A model generated the notes under the pieces. The model was given only the letters and a program-made list of their open reading frames with translations, made no database searches and was not told the DNA's origin. From NCBI RefSeq assembly GCF_027580225.2, contig NC_073358.2, positions 32,204,501-32,268,500 on the forward strand: DNA of 64,000 nt. Reading direction: 5' to 3'. Shown here piece by piece: positions 45,603 to 56,970 of this stretch (the first letter of the stretch is position 1; each line of letters begins with the position of its first letter). The position numbers were made by a program, and so were the translations under genes. Origin of the DNA: Misgurnus anguillicaudatus (lineage: Eukaryota; Chordata; Actinopteri; Cypriniformes; Cobitidae).

Positions 45603-46195
45603 AAATTTGCTTTGGTGGAATATTTTACGTGCCCAGGTAATCTCTTGTCTTGTGAGTTTTGATGGTTGTAATTTACCAAGTTTATCAACCAAAGCATAAT
45701 GAAAAAGCTTTTAGACTTATTTACACAGTCTCTGCTGTAACACACAGCCAAAAAATAGGATCTTTTTCTTCAGAAGGCCGGTAAATGCAATCCATGCCAG
45801 TCAAGTGTACCATTCATCAGTGCAAACAAAGGGAATTGATTGAGACCGTGCTGGGAAACAGTACAGAGCATCATTCTCAAGAACTAAAGCTAACAGGAGT
45901 AAATTAAAGCTTCACTCATCTAAATGTCAATATGAACCACTGACACAGAATGAAGACAAAAACTATTTATCTCTTTCCATATTCAACATAAAGTTAAAAC
46001 TTCATATGAAGCCATTATACTTTCAGAACTTCTTTACAAAAAGAAAAATACCATCATCATGCAAGTCCACATTATGCTATTAAATGTATTACAAAACAAT
46101 TATGAAAAATTATACTTATACTTAAATGTATAAAAAAGGCCTTGCAAAATAGCATAATCACTGGGTTTGTATCATGCACTTAAATTATTTCAATT
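45603..46195. other. zmat5 3' flank
   Basis: Non-repetitive, no coding signal; expected to contain the zmat5 3' UTR (minus strand). No clear AATAAA on the minus strand close to the stop codon. Confidence 0.35.
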
Positions 46196-48676
46196 TCAAC
46201 CCCATTCATTTTGAAGTGTCACTTTCCAACCACCAGTTGGTGGAGGACGGAGAGATGGAGGAAGATCTGGAATAGACAGAAGATACGGAGGTATCTCAAC
46301 GTTTTCAACGCACTCTTCCTCTTCAATCTTTGAAACACTAAAATATAAAGAATAATGTGAGTTATACTAACTCAAAAGCATATGTGTGCAGTCTTGAACA
46401 ACAAAGCTCTATATGCAGGTAATTATGCAAATGGCGCAGCTGCAGGCAATCTCATTTTAATATCTACCAGGGTGACCTCCAAAACAAGATTTTTCATGCA
46501 TTTTGATATCAGTGATGGAGACTTGCACCTGAGCAGCTGGGATTCATCATTCATGAAAAAGCAACATGTTTAGACAAAAACTCAAATTTTAGATAAACAA
46601 AAATGTCTCAGATGAATGTTACAGATTATTTGCTAAACAATGATAATAATCTCTCTAACACCCAAGTCAAAATAACAGATATCTTCTGGTTTCCCTTACT
46701 TTCTGACAAGGGCGTAGATAAATACTGGACGGGTTGAAGTGTCAACTGTACATACGTTTCCATTAATAAATATTGGGGTTGCAACTGTTCGGGTGATTCT
46801 CACGAAACCATTGAAACACCACGGCACTAATGATTTTAGCTTTAACATGTGTAATATAGTAACATTAAAAAGCATCAGAATTAACACAATACTGTGTTCT
46901 ACCTTGCACAATGTGTGATTTCAACATAAGAATTTATAATTGTAAATTTTATCTCATTTTCTGCTGAAATTCTCATTACCGCAATGTGTCCAGCTGTGTT
47001 TGAACATGCATTATGTTGTAATTTAATCAAATTAACACAAAAATATTAAGAAAAAACATAAATGGATGTTTTGCTAGACTACTTTAGACTACTTTAGATA
47101 TTTATTGGATATTCATGTATAATAATAATGAAGAAAAATTAGGAAAATGATGTGTCCATGCCTGATGTTCTCATCCTCCGCAACACTTTTTGAGAACAGT
47201 TTAAGCACACATACAGAATTTTAATAAAGTTTGATTTTGAGTGACCAAGCACATGGACCAGTTACTTCAAGATGGCTACCAGGTAAGATCATTTTTTTAC
47301 AGTTAATTTGAAATATTGTCTTGTCAGAATGCTTACACAACATTTTGATTATCATTACCGCAACAGATGCTTATTAAATGTTAATTTAATTAATAGAAGC
47401 ATAATACTTTGATTTTAAATGCATGCGCAGAATCTCCAAATTATGTTCTTTCAGGTGACTGTTGCGGTAATGAGATTTTTTAGGACTAATTTTTTTAATT
47501 ATGTTACAAAAAGTGTTAAATGATAAGTACAAGTTTTTAAATTAATGTTCCCATTTACTCCAGACTTTGTTTTTCAATGTCTGGTGGGAAAAAAAGTACA
47601 TTTAAGCAATTTTTACATTTTCATGCTTGACATTTTTAAAACCAAGTTTTCGTGAGAATCACCTGTTCGTTTTAATTGTTGGGGGTTACATCCTCCCACC
47701 CCTCCAGAAAACTGCACCCCGCTTCCTTAATAAGCATTCCAGTCGTGTCAAAATAGCAATCCTTTATAATATTTTACATTTATTACCTTCCTGATGTCAA
47801 CGCAGCCTGTTTCTTCTGTCTTCGGGAGAGCCATTCATCAACGTTGCGCTTAGAGGATGACTCATCTTCGTTAGGAAACTCCTTCTGTCGCCTATCAGCT
47901 AACAGGAAATTGCCAAAATGTACTCGGTTTAATAAATTGTTGAAATGGGTTTGTGTACACCAACAGCCATCAGCACTGAGCACGCCTGTTCAATACACTT
48001 TGAAGTATGACTTAAAGATCTAATCGATGATCTGCCCAAAAGGCATCACAAGATGAAGGTCTATGAAAAACGTTATGATCTCAGCATCAATCTTCTGCTC
48101 CAACATCTTCATGTGCCTCTCGGACATGTGTGAAAAACGACAGTTTGTACCAAATACACACTCTCCTGAAAGAATAAGATAAAGTGTAGCGGTTAGGTTG
48201 AGACAGCTTTGAGGATAAAAAATCTACTAAATTTAAAAAAGTAATAAATAATAAAGTTGTTGTCAAACTTTTACCTGTCTGTAGGAACTTCCTGCATGGT
48301 TCCTTTGCCCGCTCTTCATTTAAAATTGTGGCAGCATCTAAAAATAATTTAAAGAGACATTTAGGCATTTAGCAAACGTTTTTATCCAAAGCAATTTATT
48401 ATGCTTTTAAGATGTACATCCATTTATCCGGGATTCGAACCCATGACCTTTGCGCTGCTAATGCAATGCTCTATCAATTCAGATAAGACAGATATGGTAT
48501 TTTGTATCAAATGAATGGCTCAATACTGTTTGAATGCTGCAAGCAATACCTCTGAAGTTGTCAAACCAGGCTTTCTTTGCTCGGTGGTGTTGGACGCCGT
48601 TCAGATGCTTCTTCCTGTTGTGCATGTTGTCCTGAAAGCTGCGATCACAATAGTCGCAGTAATAGCGCTTCCCCAT
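46196..48676 (-). CDS. zmat5: zinc finger matrin-type protein 5 (U11/U12 snRNP 20 kDa)
   Basis: Coding exons in transcript order: 48676-48550, 48337-48275, 48165-about 48072, about 47891-47787, 46337-46196; about 176 residues (human 170). Exon 1 encodes the U1-type C2H2 matrin finger ([19 protein letters not shown]). Exons 2-3 encode a CCCH finger C-x8-C-x5-C-x3-H ([20 protein letters not shown]), then [13 protein letters not shown]. The last exon ends in the family's [12 protein letters not shown]. Exons 1, 2, 4 and 5 have clean GT-AG borders and matching phases. The exon 3 donor is not clear: the only GT that keeps frame is a weak AC/GTTTTT, used with acceptor GATAG at 47,892. ZMAT5 is a nuclear subunit of the minor spliceosome. 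Introns 1 and 4 contain a SINE and a hAT-like element. Confidence 0.92.
46793..47662. mobile_element. GTGATTCTCACGAAA element in zmat5 intron 4
   Basis: Inverted ends GTGATTCTCACGAAA and TTTCGTGAGAATCAC, flanks CTGTTCGG/CTGTTCGT (7 of 8). Inside, ATTACCGCAAC occurs twice directly and once inverted (near 46,977, 47,357, 47,462). Non-coding, 870 bp. Confidence 0.75.
48365..48484 (-). repeat. tRNA-derived SINE in zmat5 intron 1
   Basis: Minus strand: tRNA-like ATTGATAGAGCATTGCATTA, B-box GGTTCGAATCC, and the tail TTGCTTTGGATAAAAACGTT common to fish SINEs. Same family tail as 62,708-62,845. Confidence 0.75.
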
Positions 48677-49984
48677 CGTTCTATACACAGGAAAGTTACT
48701 TATGATTTAAACTTAAAACAAGATGGGAATAGAGTAAACGAGTTGTAGAAAACAACACTCTCTCGAGCTCATTCACGTTTACCAAGTCACCGATTCAACA
48801 TGGCGATGTAAACATGCGCAGCAAGGTTGCCAGATCTTCGTAATAAAAAACAGCCCAATGGCCAATCAAAACTAGCCCAAATGTCAAATAGCAAAACTTT
48901 AAAATAATCTACTTTATACCTAAAATATTTTTAGAACTATATTTGATGAGTACACATAAGCATTTAGTAAACTTGAGTAAACTGTAGTGCTATATAGTGT
49001 TAACTGAATTACTTACATTAGTTGTATAGACCATTTTGCAGGATTTAAACAACAATGGTCCAGAAGCACTTCCTTTTTTTAGTTTTTAACACTGAACAAA
49101 GTATTAATATTAATTAATATTAGAACAAAATACAACCAACAGAACATTTTGAACTGAATCAAAAGATAAAATAAACTACAAAACTAAAAAAAAAAACAAC
49201 AACAACAACATGAAGTGCTTCTGGACCAGTGTTGCTTACATCTTGCAAAATGGCCTATATTTATATTTAGTTTTATTTGTAGTATACTGGTGGTATACCT
49301 TTGTTTACTAAGGTGAGATTCCAAAACAGTATTTAAGAATGTTCTGTTTGCTGTAGTAAAAAAACTATACTGTAGTTTTTTATTTGGGAAAAATAAATTA
49401 GTCTGTTTTTATAAATGAAATAATCTTAAATCATCAATAAAATTACCTAAAGTATCTGATGGCTGATGAATAAAATGTTTCTGCAACAAGTACCCAGCTC
49501 CAAGGAAAAACGAGGAATTGGCAACACTGCGGCGCAGACGCAGAATTAAACAAGAGCGACCTCTAGTGGACAAACACATTACCTTTAACAAGCGCAACAT
49601 CCATTTTCTTATGACATCCAACTAAAGTTCTCCATATTCAAAACCACTTTGATTTTAGATGTTAAAATACCCACTTATTATCAGTGGTTTATATAAATAT
49701 ATAGAATATAGACTTTACTAAACAATAAAAACTCCAAGCACTCCCACCCAGCAGGTGGCAGTCGTGCTCAAGTTTTCCAGCACTATCGCACCTTTCACAT
49801 TAAATATTCGCTTCTAAAATCGGTACACTGAAAGCTCATGTGGCATAACACGCAGATCTCGAACGACTCTGACTGTCTACGCATACGTATTTGAACGTTT
49901 TTCAATGATTTGGCTATAACCAGAGACTGAAATCTCACATCAGAGCGCATACACGGTCACAGCGGACAGACGGCACTGGCCCCG
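48677..49984. promoter_or_regulatory. divergent zmat5/arpc5l intergenic promoter region
   Basis: 1.3 kb between two head-to-head start codons. The zmat5 leader lies just right of 48,676 and the arpc5l leader just left of 49,985 (49,840-49,984 is GC-richer). No TATA box at either end. The middle is AT-rich and carries the fold-back MITE 49,025-49,257. Confidence 0.5.
49025..49257. mobile_element. fold-back MITE (ATAGACCATTTTGCA)
   Basis: Arms ATAGACCATTTTGCAGGATT...GGTCCAGAAGCACTTC and GAAGTGCTTCTGGACC...TCTTGCAAAATGGCCTAT are inverse of each other. Target duplication not clear. Confidence 0.65.
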
Positions 49985-50258
49985 ATGGCCAAAAACACAC
50001 TCTCATCGCGCTTCAGAAAGGTGGACATTGATGAATTCGACGAGAATAAATTCGTGGACGATCACGACGAGGCAGCCGATCAGCAAGGACCAGATGCGAC
50101 GGAGGTCGACAACCTTATCAGGCAATATCCTTTCATATGAGCGCGAGGCATGATGAACGTGGACCGTGTGACATAAGCGCGCGCCCCGTGCAGTACAGTA
50201 GGCAACTAGAGATCATGATAATTTGTTTACGTGATTTTAACTGTTTTTGTGTTGTTGT

Positions 50259-50290
<32 letters not shown>

Positions 50291-53200
50291 CTTAAGGTTG
50301 CAGTTTGCGTATTACTTAAGTTAGCACCAAAGAGTTGAGTTTTAAAATGTAACAAAATTTGCATTTGACGCGTAATCATGAATATAAATACATAACAGTT
50401 ACCTGTTGCAGAATATGGCTTTAGGGTCTTATTTAAAGTAGCATACAAGTTACTTTTCTTGACGCAGTTTTTGTAGAGCTGTTTGTCTTGACAGCTCAGA
50501 TACATTATTTTTGTCATTTGTCAAAGGTTTTTAATTAAGTAGGTATGCACATTTATCTCAATGTAATACGCATTTGAAGCAAACAAACGTCTTCATTGCG
50601 TCATCTTATTAAACATGTCAAGGAGATGTCAAGAAGAGTTGTGTTTTCACATGCTGTACAGTACTACTTGTCATTCTTGTTTCAGTTTTGGTCTGTTTAC
50701 AATCTCCATGGTGCCCACTACTCTTATGTGAAATGTAACAAATCTATCTGGTTTACGGTTGTGTTGCAGCCAAAAAGACACTTTTATCCAACCCTACTTA
50801 AAGTGCATTCAAGTTACGTCTTTATGGGGGTTCAAACCCATGACTACCTTACCAACAGAGCTACAGGAGCAATAAAAATAGCTTTATTCATTCAAGGTTG
50901 TTATTCTTAATGTGCTAAGTAAAGAGTTTGGACCTGGCAGAATGTAAAAATAAAAAATTTGACTTCCATATCTGATGCCTGTCAACCTGGGACTTGACCC
51001 TCCATTGTGCCCATAGACCTCTGATTTGCATTGGGCTTTATGCTTCCTCTCTGCTAACCAATGGTACCCGATATAGTACGTTCCTGCTGATGATATCTTG
51101 TGTGGCTTTGATGGAGCAACCAAAAGTCAAGGCCAAATTTACTTAGCATCAGAATAATTTATGCAAATACTTTTTTCTTACACAAAATAAGCAAGCATGT
51201 TACTTTAGTATGATTGGCTACATCTCCTTATTTAGTTTCAAAATCATTGGTTTGGTTTTTATTACTTCTCGAACTCATAGTCAGCACTGTTTAACTCCTC
51301 ATATGGTCAACAGAATAGCTTGTGAAAGTCCTCTTATGTGATTCTCCATCGCAAGCTTTTGAGTATGATAATGTAATTGCTTGACTTCAGTGGGTACCAG
51401 TGTTTGATTTCTTTAGCAGCACCTTATTTGCAGTGGGAGGATTGTAAAGAGCTTAATCTTGCTGAACTGCAAGGTATTATTATAGAGCTTAGAAAAACAA
51501 GAGGTCTCTCAGGGGCCACTCGGTCCCATTAGAGTTTGTTGATGTTTTGAATCCCAGGAAATTAACTTAGGATGCCTCCCTAAGATGAAAAGATAAAAAA
51601 GTCTGCTACTGGTTTCATTGGGACGTGTTTGATGAATTGTTAATGGTAATGTTATTTACCATTATTTTAGGGTATTTCAGGACAGGTTTATTTAAAATGT
51701 GAATTCCACCATCCACCAGAACTTTATGGGGCGGTTACCTGGACAGGGCCTATCCTAGTCCCAGCCTAAAATGCATGTTTGAGCTGCATTCATTTAAAAA
51801 AACATGGCTTGGCTTGTACTGACACAGCCTAACATTTATCAGTGCCTATGTTTTGTCTCAAGATGCACACCAGTGTTGTTTATTAAAGTTTGTTTGCAAA
51901 AACTACTTATATAACTAAGTCCTGTATTAATCTAAACCCTGTTGGGGAAACTGCCCCTGAATGTTTAATATCTGGAATAAACAAAATGAGAAAATTGAAA
52001 AATGAGTAAACCCCTTTAATCTGGTTTTAATTGAATTATTATTTTTATATTTGATTTAAGGTGAACATTTTTTTATATTGCAGCCATTATTTCAAAAGTC
52101 TGGTATTACGAGGGTTTATTTAATGGGACAATCCACTTTTTTAAAATATGCTCATTTTCCAGCTCCCCTAGAGTTAAACATGAGATTTATTTACAGTTTT
52201 GGAATCCATTCAGCTGATCTCCAGGTCTGGCGCTACCACTTTTAGCATAGCTTAGCACAATCCATTGAATCTGATTAGACCATAGCATTGCGCTAAAATA
52301 ACCAAAGAGTTTCGATATTTTTCCAATTTAAAACTTAACTCTTCTGTATTTACATTGTGTACTAAGACCAACGCTACTGAAAGTAACCAAGGGGACTATT
52401 TTTGGGCAGTGCGTAATATCACTACGCCTGCTGCAGCCATGTTACAGCAGCAAAGTCCTTGATTATTATGCCAGAATGAGAGTATAGCTCCTAGCCATAT
52501 CTGCCTAGAAAATCACAACAGTCTGTCAGTCTTAGTACACGATGTAACTACATAAGAGTCAAGTTTTAAATAGGAAAAATATTGAAACTTTTTGGTTATT
52601 TTTTAGAGTGATGCTAATGGTCTAATCAGATTCAATGGATCGTGCTAAGCTATGCTAAAAGTGGTACTGCCAGACCCAGAGATCATCTGAATGGATTCCA
52701 AATGAGCATATTTAAAAAAAAAAAAGAGGAGTATCCCTTTAAGAAAACAAATTAGAGGTTGGATAATGTGTCCCAAATAGATAAAGGACAACTAAGGACA
52801 AGAAGTTTGAATTATTTGGGAACACAAGATCATGTGTTAAGAATACGGGTGCTTTGAGACTCGGTTATACATCTAATTTGGAAAAAATCTGTCTTATTGG
52901 GAATGTGCCATGAAATCAAGGATAGGCGTGTCTTGCACTATTGTCATGTTACATTAATGTAATATTTCATTTGATTTGAATTGTTGGAGAACACAGCAGT
53001 CAAAATGTATAGCACACATACTGATCAATCATCCTGGTTCTTGCGAGCTTTGTCTCATTCGATTGTAAAATGTGTCTTTGATCAAAGTGTATATCAGTGC
53101 TTATAAGTCAAGGACCTGATAGATTTTGTTCCTTAACCAGTAATAATGCACAGGGGACATGATGTCGGCCCTCCAAGTTGCTCTTAGAAACCCTCCAATC

Positions 53201-54411
53201 AACAGCAAGAACCCAGCAATAAAGGTACACAGTGTCAACTTATTTTTAGACTCAAGATATATGTGGACCAATGACTCAGACTGCATGATTGTATGAAATA
53301 CTTCACATCAGATACTTTTTCTCTGTTTCTAAGGAAAGAGCTCAGAATGTGGTGGTAAAGGTGCTGACATCATTTAAGAGCAGTGATATAGAGTCTGCTG
53401 TTAAATCTCTCGACAAGAACGGAGTCGATCTTCTTATGAAGTACATCTACAGGGGTTTTGAGAAACCAACAGAAAATAGCAGCGCCATATTACTGCAATG
53501 GCATGAAAAGGTGAAGCAGCTTCCCAAATATTAAAGTGATTCATTAAAGCAACACTATGTAGTTTCCATGTAAAAATGACTTACAGCTCCCCCATGTGGT
53601 TGAAAAGTGCAACAGTGCCTGGTATCAGACACTCTTCTGCAGGCAGGGGGAGGGGCGGGGCTGTGTGTTCTACCCTCCACCGCCACTTTCAGAGTGTGCT
53701 TGTAGCTGCTAGGAGGCTGCTCAGGTTGCAGCAACAGTACAATTTGTCCAGTTAAAAGTTGTTCTATCACTGAAATAATTTTAGAGACATTATTTAAAGG
53801 GAAAAAAAACATTAAAGGAGGGGTGCACGATTTTTGAGAAATGCTTTGGAAAAGGGAGTCGGGCCGAATACCAAAACACACTTGTAGCCAATCAGCAGTA
53901 AGGAATGTCTACTAACCAACATCGTTGCCTGGGTTGCGTATGTGTGGGGCGGGTCTATCAAAAGAAGGTCCAGATTCTTTTGGTGATTTCAGATGTCAAC
54001 ATTGGCTTTCAGAGATAGTGCACCCCGCCTTTAACTTCCATAGTATGAATTCAAAATACTATGGAAGTCAATGGTGCTATAAATGGTTTGGTTACAAACA
54101 TTGCTTTAAAAATCTTTCTTTGTATTCAGCAGAACAAAGAAATTTATACAGGTTTGTAACAACTTGAGGGTAACAGAATTTTCATTTTTGGGTGAACTAT
54201 TCAGTTAAAGATCACTTTTAGTCTTAAATGATCCAATGATTGTTTTGTCACATTTAAATGTTCACAATGTTGTTGTAAAAACAAGCAGAAGCCTATGTAA
54301 AAAAATTTTAAAAGCCTTATATTATAATAATACTGCCTTTTTTTTCAGGCATTTGCCATTGGAGGACTAGGATCTATTGTTAGAGTTATGACAGCCAGGA
54401 AGACCGTATGA
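49985..54411 (+). CDS. arpc5l: actin-related protein 2/3 complex subunit 5-like
   Basis: Four coding exons: 49985-50124, 53152-53224, 53334-53510, 54349-54411; 453 bases, 150 residues (human ARPC5L 153). Starts [20 protein letters not shown] and ends [15 protein letters not shown]; the core has [14 protein letters not shown] and [18 protein letters not shown]. The Ser-Ser-Arg-Phe start and [10 protein letters not shown] favour ARPC5L over ARPC5. It is the p16-type subunit that, with ARPC4/ARPC1, tethers the Arp2/3 complex that nucleates branched actin in the cytoplasm. Introns 2 and 3 are GT-AG. Intron 1 is U12-type AT-AC and splits codon 47 after its second base. Intron 3 holds two repeats. 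Reading frame intact. Confidence 0.95.
50250..50293. repeat. (GTT)n microsatellite
   Basis: TTGTTG repeats with one GTC interruption, inside arpc5l intron 1. Confidence 0.9.
50763..50882 (-). repeat. tRNA-derived SINE in arpc5l intron 1
   Basis: Minus strand: GTAGCTCTGTTGGTAAGGTA, GGTTTGAACCC and tail GGTTGGATAAAAGTGTC. Confidence 0.7.
52124..52738. mobile_element. TTAA fold-back element in arpc5l intron 1
   Basis: TGGGACAATCCACTTTTTT ... GGAGTATCCCT within TTAA. The arms pair over about 250 bases each (TAGCATAGCTTAGCAC against GTGCTAAGCTATGCTA; CCATTGAATCTGATTAGACC against its inverse). No frame. Confidence 0.8.
53816..54030. mobile_element. TTAA MITE, AGGCGGGGTGCA family, copy 3 (arpc5l intron 3)
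   Basis: AGGAGGGGTGCACG ... AGTGCACCCCGCCT in TTAA (53,812-53,815; 54,031-54,034). Confidence 0.85.
54045..54210. repeat. cyprinid-type dispersed repeat (GGAAGTCAATGGTGCT), copy 2
   Basis: Collinear with 29,400-29,610: ATGGAAGTCAATGGTGCTAT, CAGAACAAAGAAATTTATAC, TTTTTGGGTGAACTATTC. Confidence 0.65.
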
Positions 54412-55470
54412 CTACCCGACAAGACCCGAAAACACGCCATTAAAAGACACCAAGGACTTAAGGCAAGCTTGCCTATTACTTTAAAGGAAAGAAGAGATCA
54501 TCGTTTTGATGCAAAAACAAACTGTAAACAGTAGAGAAACACAGAAGCACTCGTTTCAAACTGATAAAGATAAACTTGTGAAAGTTAACTTATGCCAGTA
54601 TATCATAAATTGTTCTATGATGTACTGGCATTTAAAAAAGATCTGACTTAGGCATGGTTTTGTGTAAAAACAATGATTAAGTATTCAAAGGTAAACAAAA
54701 CAATCCCAGTGTACATGATTTGAGTTTCATGGTGAATACAGGATTTTACACATTTATGATTAGGAGAGTGTAAGTAAACGTGTGTCAGTCCGTATTAGAT
54801 GGATGATATCTGATTTGAGGTGACCCGTTTAAAATTTTAACTTTATTTTATTTCACATCTTTGGTGCCACACTCTTTCGTTTGTGCAGAGATTTAATAAT
54901 GGAGTGATGTACACCAAAGGCGAAGAGTGGGGATCGTTGTAAAGTGCCTGCTACAATAAAAATATTGGATCTCCTTTATGTTGTTGGTTTTCCGGTGTTT
55001 GTTTTTGGTTTGATTTGCCATGATTTAATGTTTAGCAATCTGGTAATGCTGTAGCAAACCTGTTTGTTAGCTCCGTCTGGATGATGACCTACAGAAGCAA
55101 GAAGGGCAAGCAAATTAAGATAATACATATGAGGAAGTGCTAATAAAAAGGGTCTTAAAATGGTCTTCAAATCATTTTAAAGGATGTGCCACTGATAACT
55201 TGTATCATGTCAAAACCAGTGCCTCTGGGATACTGCAGTAATTTCACTACAGGTTGGAACGAAGGACCAGGAGTCATATTCATCTACAATAATAGCTCTA
55301 CATCCATAGATCTATAAATGTCTAATTTGTTTCGTCCTTTTTTAATGCGATACAAACATTTCACGATTAAAAGCCTGTATGTGAAAACCCAGGTAATGTC
55401 ATTCTGTGAAAATATAAGCTTAATATCTTTAATAATGTTGACTGAGGTCAAAGATTAATGGTTCAAGTAA
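54412..55470 (+). other. arpc5l 3' UTR and flank
   Basis: AATAAA at 54,955-54,960 gives a plausible 3' UTR of about 560 bases. Beyond it to 55,470 no element or exon is recognised. Confidence 0.5.
54955..54960 (+). terminator. arpc5l polyadenylation signal AATAAA
   Basis: Canonical hexamer 545 bases past the stop codon, followed by a T/GT-rich stretch (TTTATGTTGTTGG) about 15 bases on. Confidence 0.65.
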
Positions 55471-55474
55471 TGGT

Positions 55475-55745
55475 GCAATGTTTATGTTGTTTATGATGAA
55501 ATAGAACAGTTTTGACTGAAATTTGGACATAATATGATGCTGGCCCGAGAATTTCGGGTGTTTGTTCTGTCGCCTCCCACCTCTGCGGTGGGTGTATGGG
55601 TGCACTGGAGCAATCCAAGTGCATGGAACTTTCGTTTGCAGAGACGTGAAACTCACAGAGTGGTCGGGGGTGTTCACTGATGTGCTCACACAAAAATCGC
55701 TGCAAAAGATGCTTTCCAACAGGTGTTTTAGCATTCGTTGTAAAC
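55475..55745 (+). repeat. family R4, copy 3 (direct)
   Basis: GTTTATGATGAAATAGAACA, CCCGAGAATTTCGGGTG, GAGTGGTCGGGGGTGTTCAC and GATGCTTTCCAACAGG in R4 order. Confidence 0.7.
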
Positions 55746-55785
55746 TTGTGGACCTATTTTTCCAAACGCCTCACACCCGTACATT

Positions 55786-56225
55786 CTTCCGTTGAGAGCT
55801 TGAATAATAGACACTCCAGCCCAGTTGGTGGCCGCCTTTGCCAATTGCAAGAATACAAACAACGTTCCCGGCGCGGAGTAATACCATACCTCACAGCACA
55901 TCTAATACAAGTCAATGGAGTTGGACAAAAACTATGATTAAACCTGTTGGAATGCGTCTTTTGCAGCAATTTTTGTGTGAGCATATCAATGAACACCCCT
56001 GACCACTCGGTGTGTTTCACGTTTTTGTAAACGAAAGTTTAATGCATTTTAGGAAGGATTGTTCCAGTACACCTATGCAGCCATTGTAGAGGTGGGGGCT
56101 GATACAACAAACACCCGCAAATTCTTGGGCCAGCATCATATGTCCAAATTTCAGTCAAAACCGTTCTATTTCATCATAAACAATCTGAAAACAGGGATTT
56201 AAGTGTAAAATACCGATCTTGTCCT
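55786..56225 (-). repeat. family R4, copy 4 (inverted to copy 3)
   Basis: Minus-strand R4, ending with CTTGTCCT and TTAA at 56,226-56,229. It is longer than the other copies and preserves the end TTGTTTGTATTCTTGCAATTGG missing elsewhere. Confidence 0.72.
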
Positions 56226-56473
56226 TTAAAGCATAACATGTCAGAAGTAGATCTATACTCTCCACCAAGCAATTACAAATCCATGGACATTGGAAGCAAC
56301 AAAAAAGTGTGGGTGGGTCCAAGCATTTACTGGGAGATGCCATTTTCTTGTCATTTTTAATTAAACAATTGCTTTTATAGGCTTAAAGCTTTGCTTACCT
56401 TGTTGTGTGGCGGGAGTACAGTTAGCAAAAGTAGTGAAAACACGAAATTGAGTTTAAATTTTATGGACTCTAA

Positions 56474-56789
56474 GGCTCTGTTCCAAATGGACTTGTGGAC
56501 CTCCTCAGAGTCCACACTTTGATGACATCATGTAATGCAGACCTTAGGGACCCATGACATGAGTCCAAGAGGGTGCACCGGAGTCGTATTTTGGGACAGA
56601 ATCTAGCGTCACGACGGAAATAGGTAGAGAACATCACATCAGGAGTGCAAAGGGGGTGCTGTTGAGCACACTTTTGAGCGTAAAAATGACAGATGGGACA
56701 CCCTACGGACTGGTAGACTAAGCGAGCATGTGCAATTTAAGGCCATGAGACCGAAAGTCCACATGAAGTGCACCATTTGGGACAGGGCC
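56474..56789. mobile_element. PIF/Harbinger-like MITE
   Basis: GGCTCTGTTCCAAATGG ... CCATTTGGGACAGGGCC, flanked by TAA (56,471-56,473; 56,790-56,792), the 3-bp TWA target of the superfamily. 316 bp. Confidence 0.75.
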
Positions 56790-56970
56790 TAAATGAGTCA
56801 AGTGGAATGGATTTGAGGAAGAAGCAGCGGAAAAAGTCAAGGCTATCTCTCAAACACGTAACTTAACAAGTTTAATTTATTAGTGGAATGGATTTGACTG
56901 ACGGCGCTCTGACAAGTGAACAGACCAATGCGCTAAATTAGAAAAAAAGTGAGTGGGTCCAATATTATTA

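Larger units (their letters stand above)
50125..53151 (+). other. U12-type AT-AC intron (arpc5l intron 1)
   Basis: The 5' end is ATATCCTTTC, the exact U12 AT-AC donor consensus. TTCCTTAAC at 53,129-53,137 is the exact U12 branch-site consensus. The intron ends AC at 53,151, about 15 bases beyond the branch A. Joining across it restores the family sequence. At 3027 bases it is the longest intron of the gene and hosts a fold-back element and a SINE. Confidence 0.93.

Noticed and set aside
50125..50160. Exon 1 of arpc5l reading on to a stop at about 50,140
   Set aside because: Read-through would give a 51-residue product without the conserved core. The U12 donor at 50,125 and the matching branch site and AC acceptor restore the family sequence.
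49985..54411. arpc5 instead of arpc5l
   Set aside because: The N-terminus [17 protein letters not shown] and the [10 protein letters not shown] segment follow ARPC5L rather than ARPC5.
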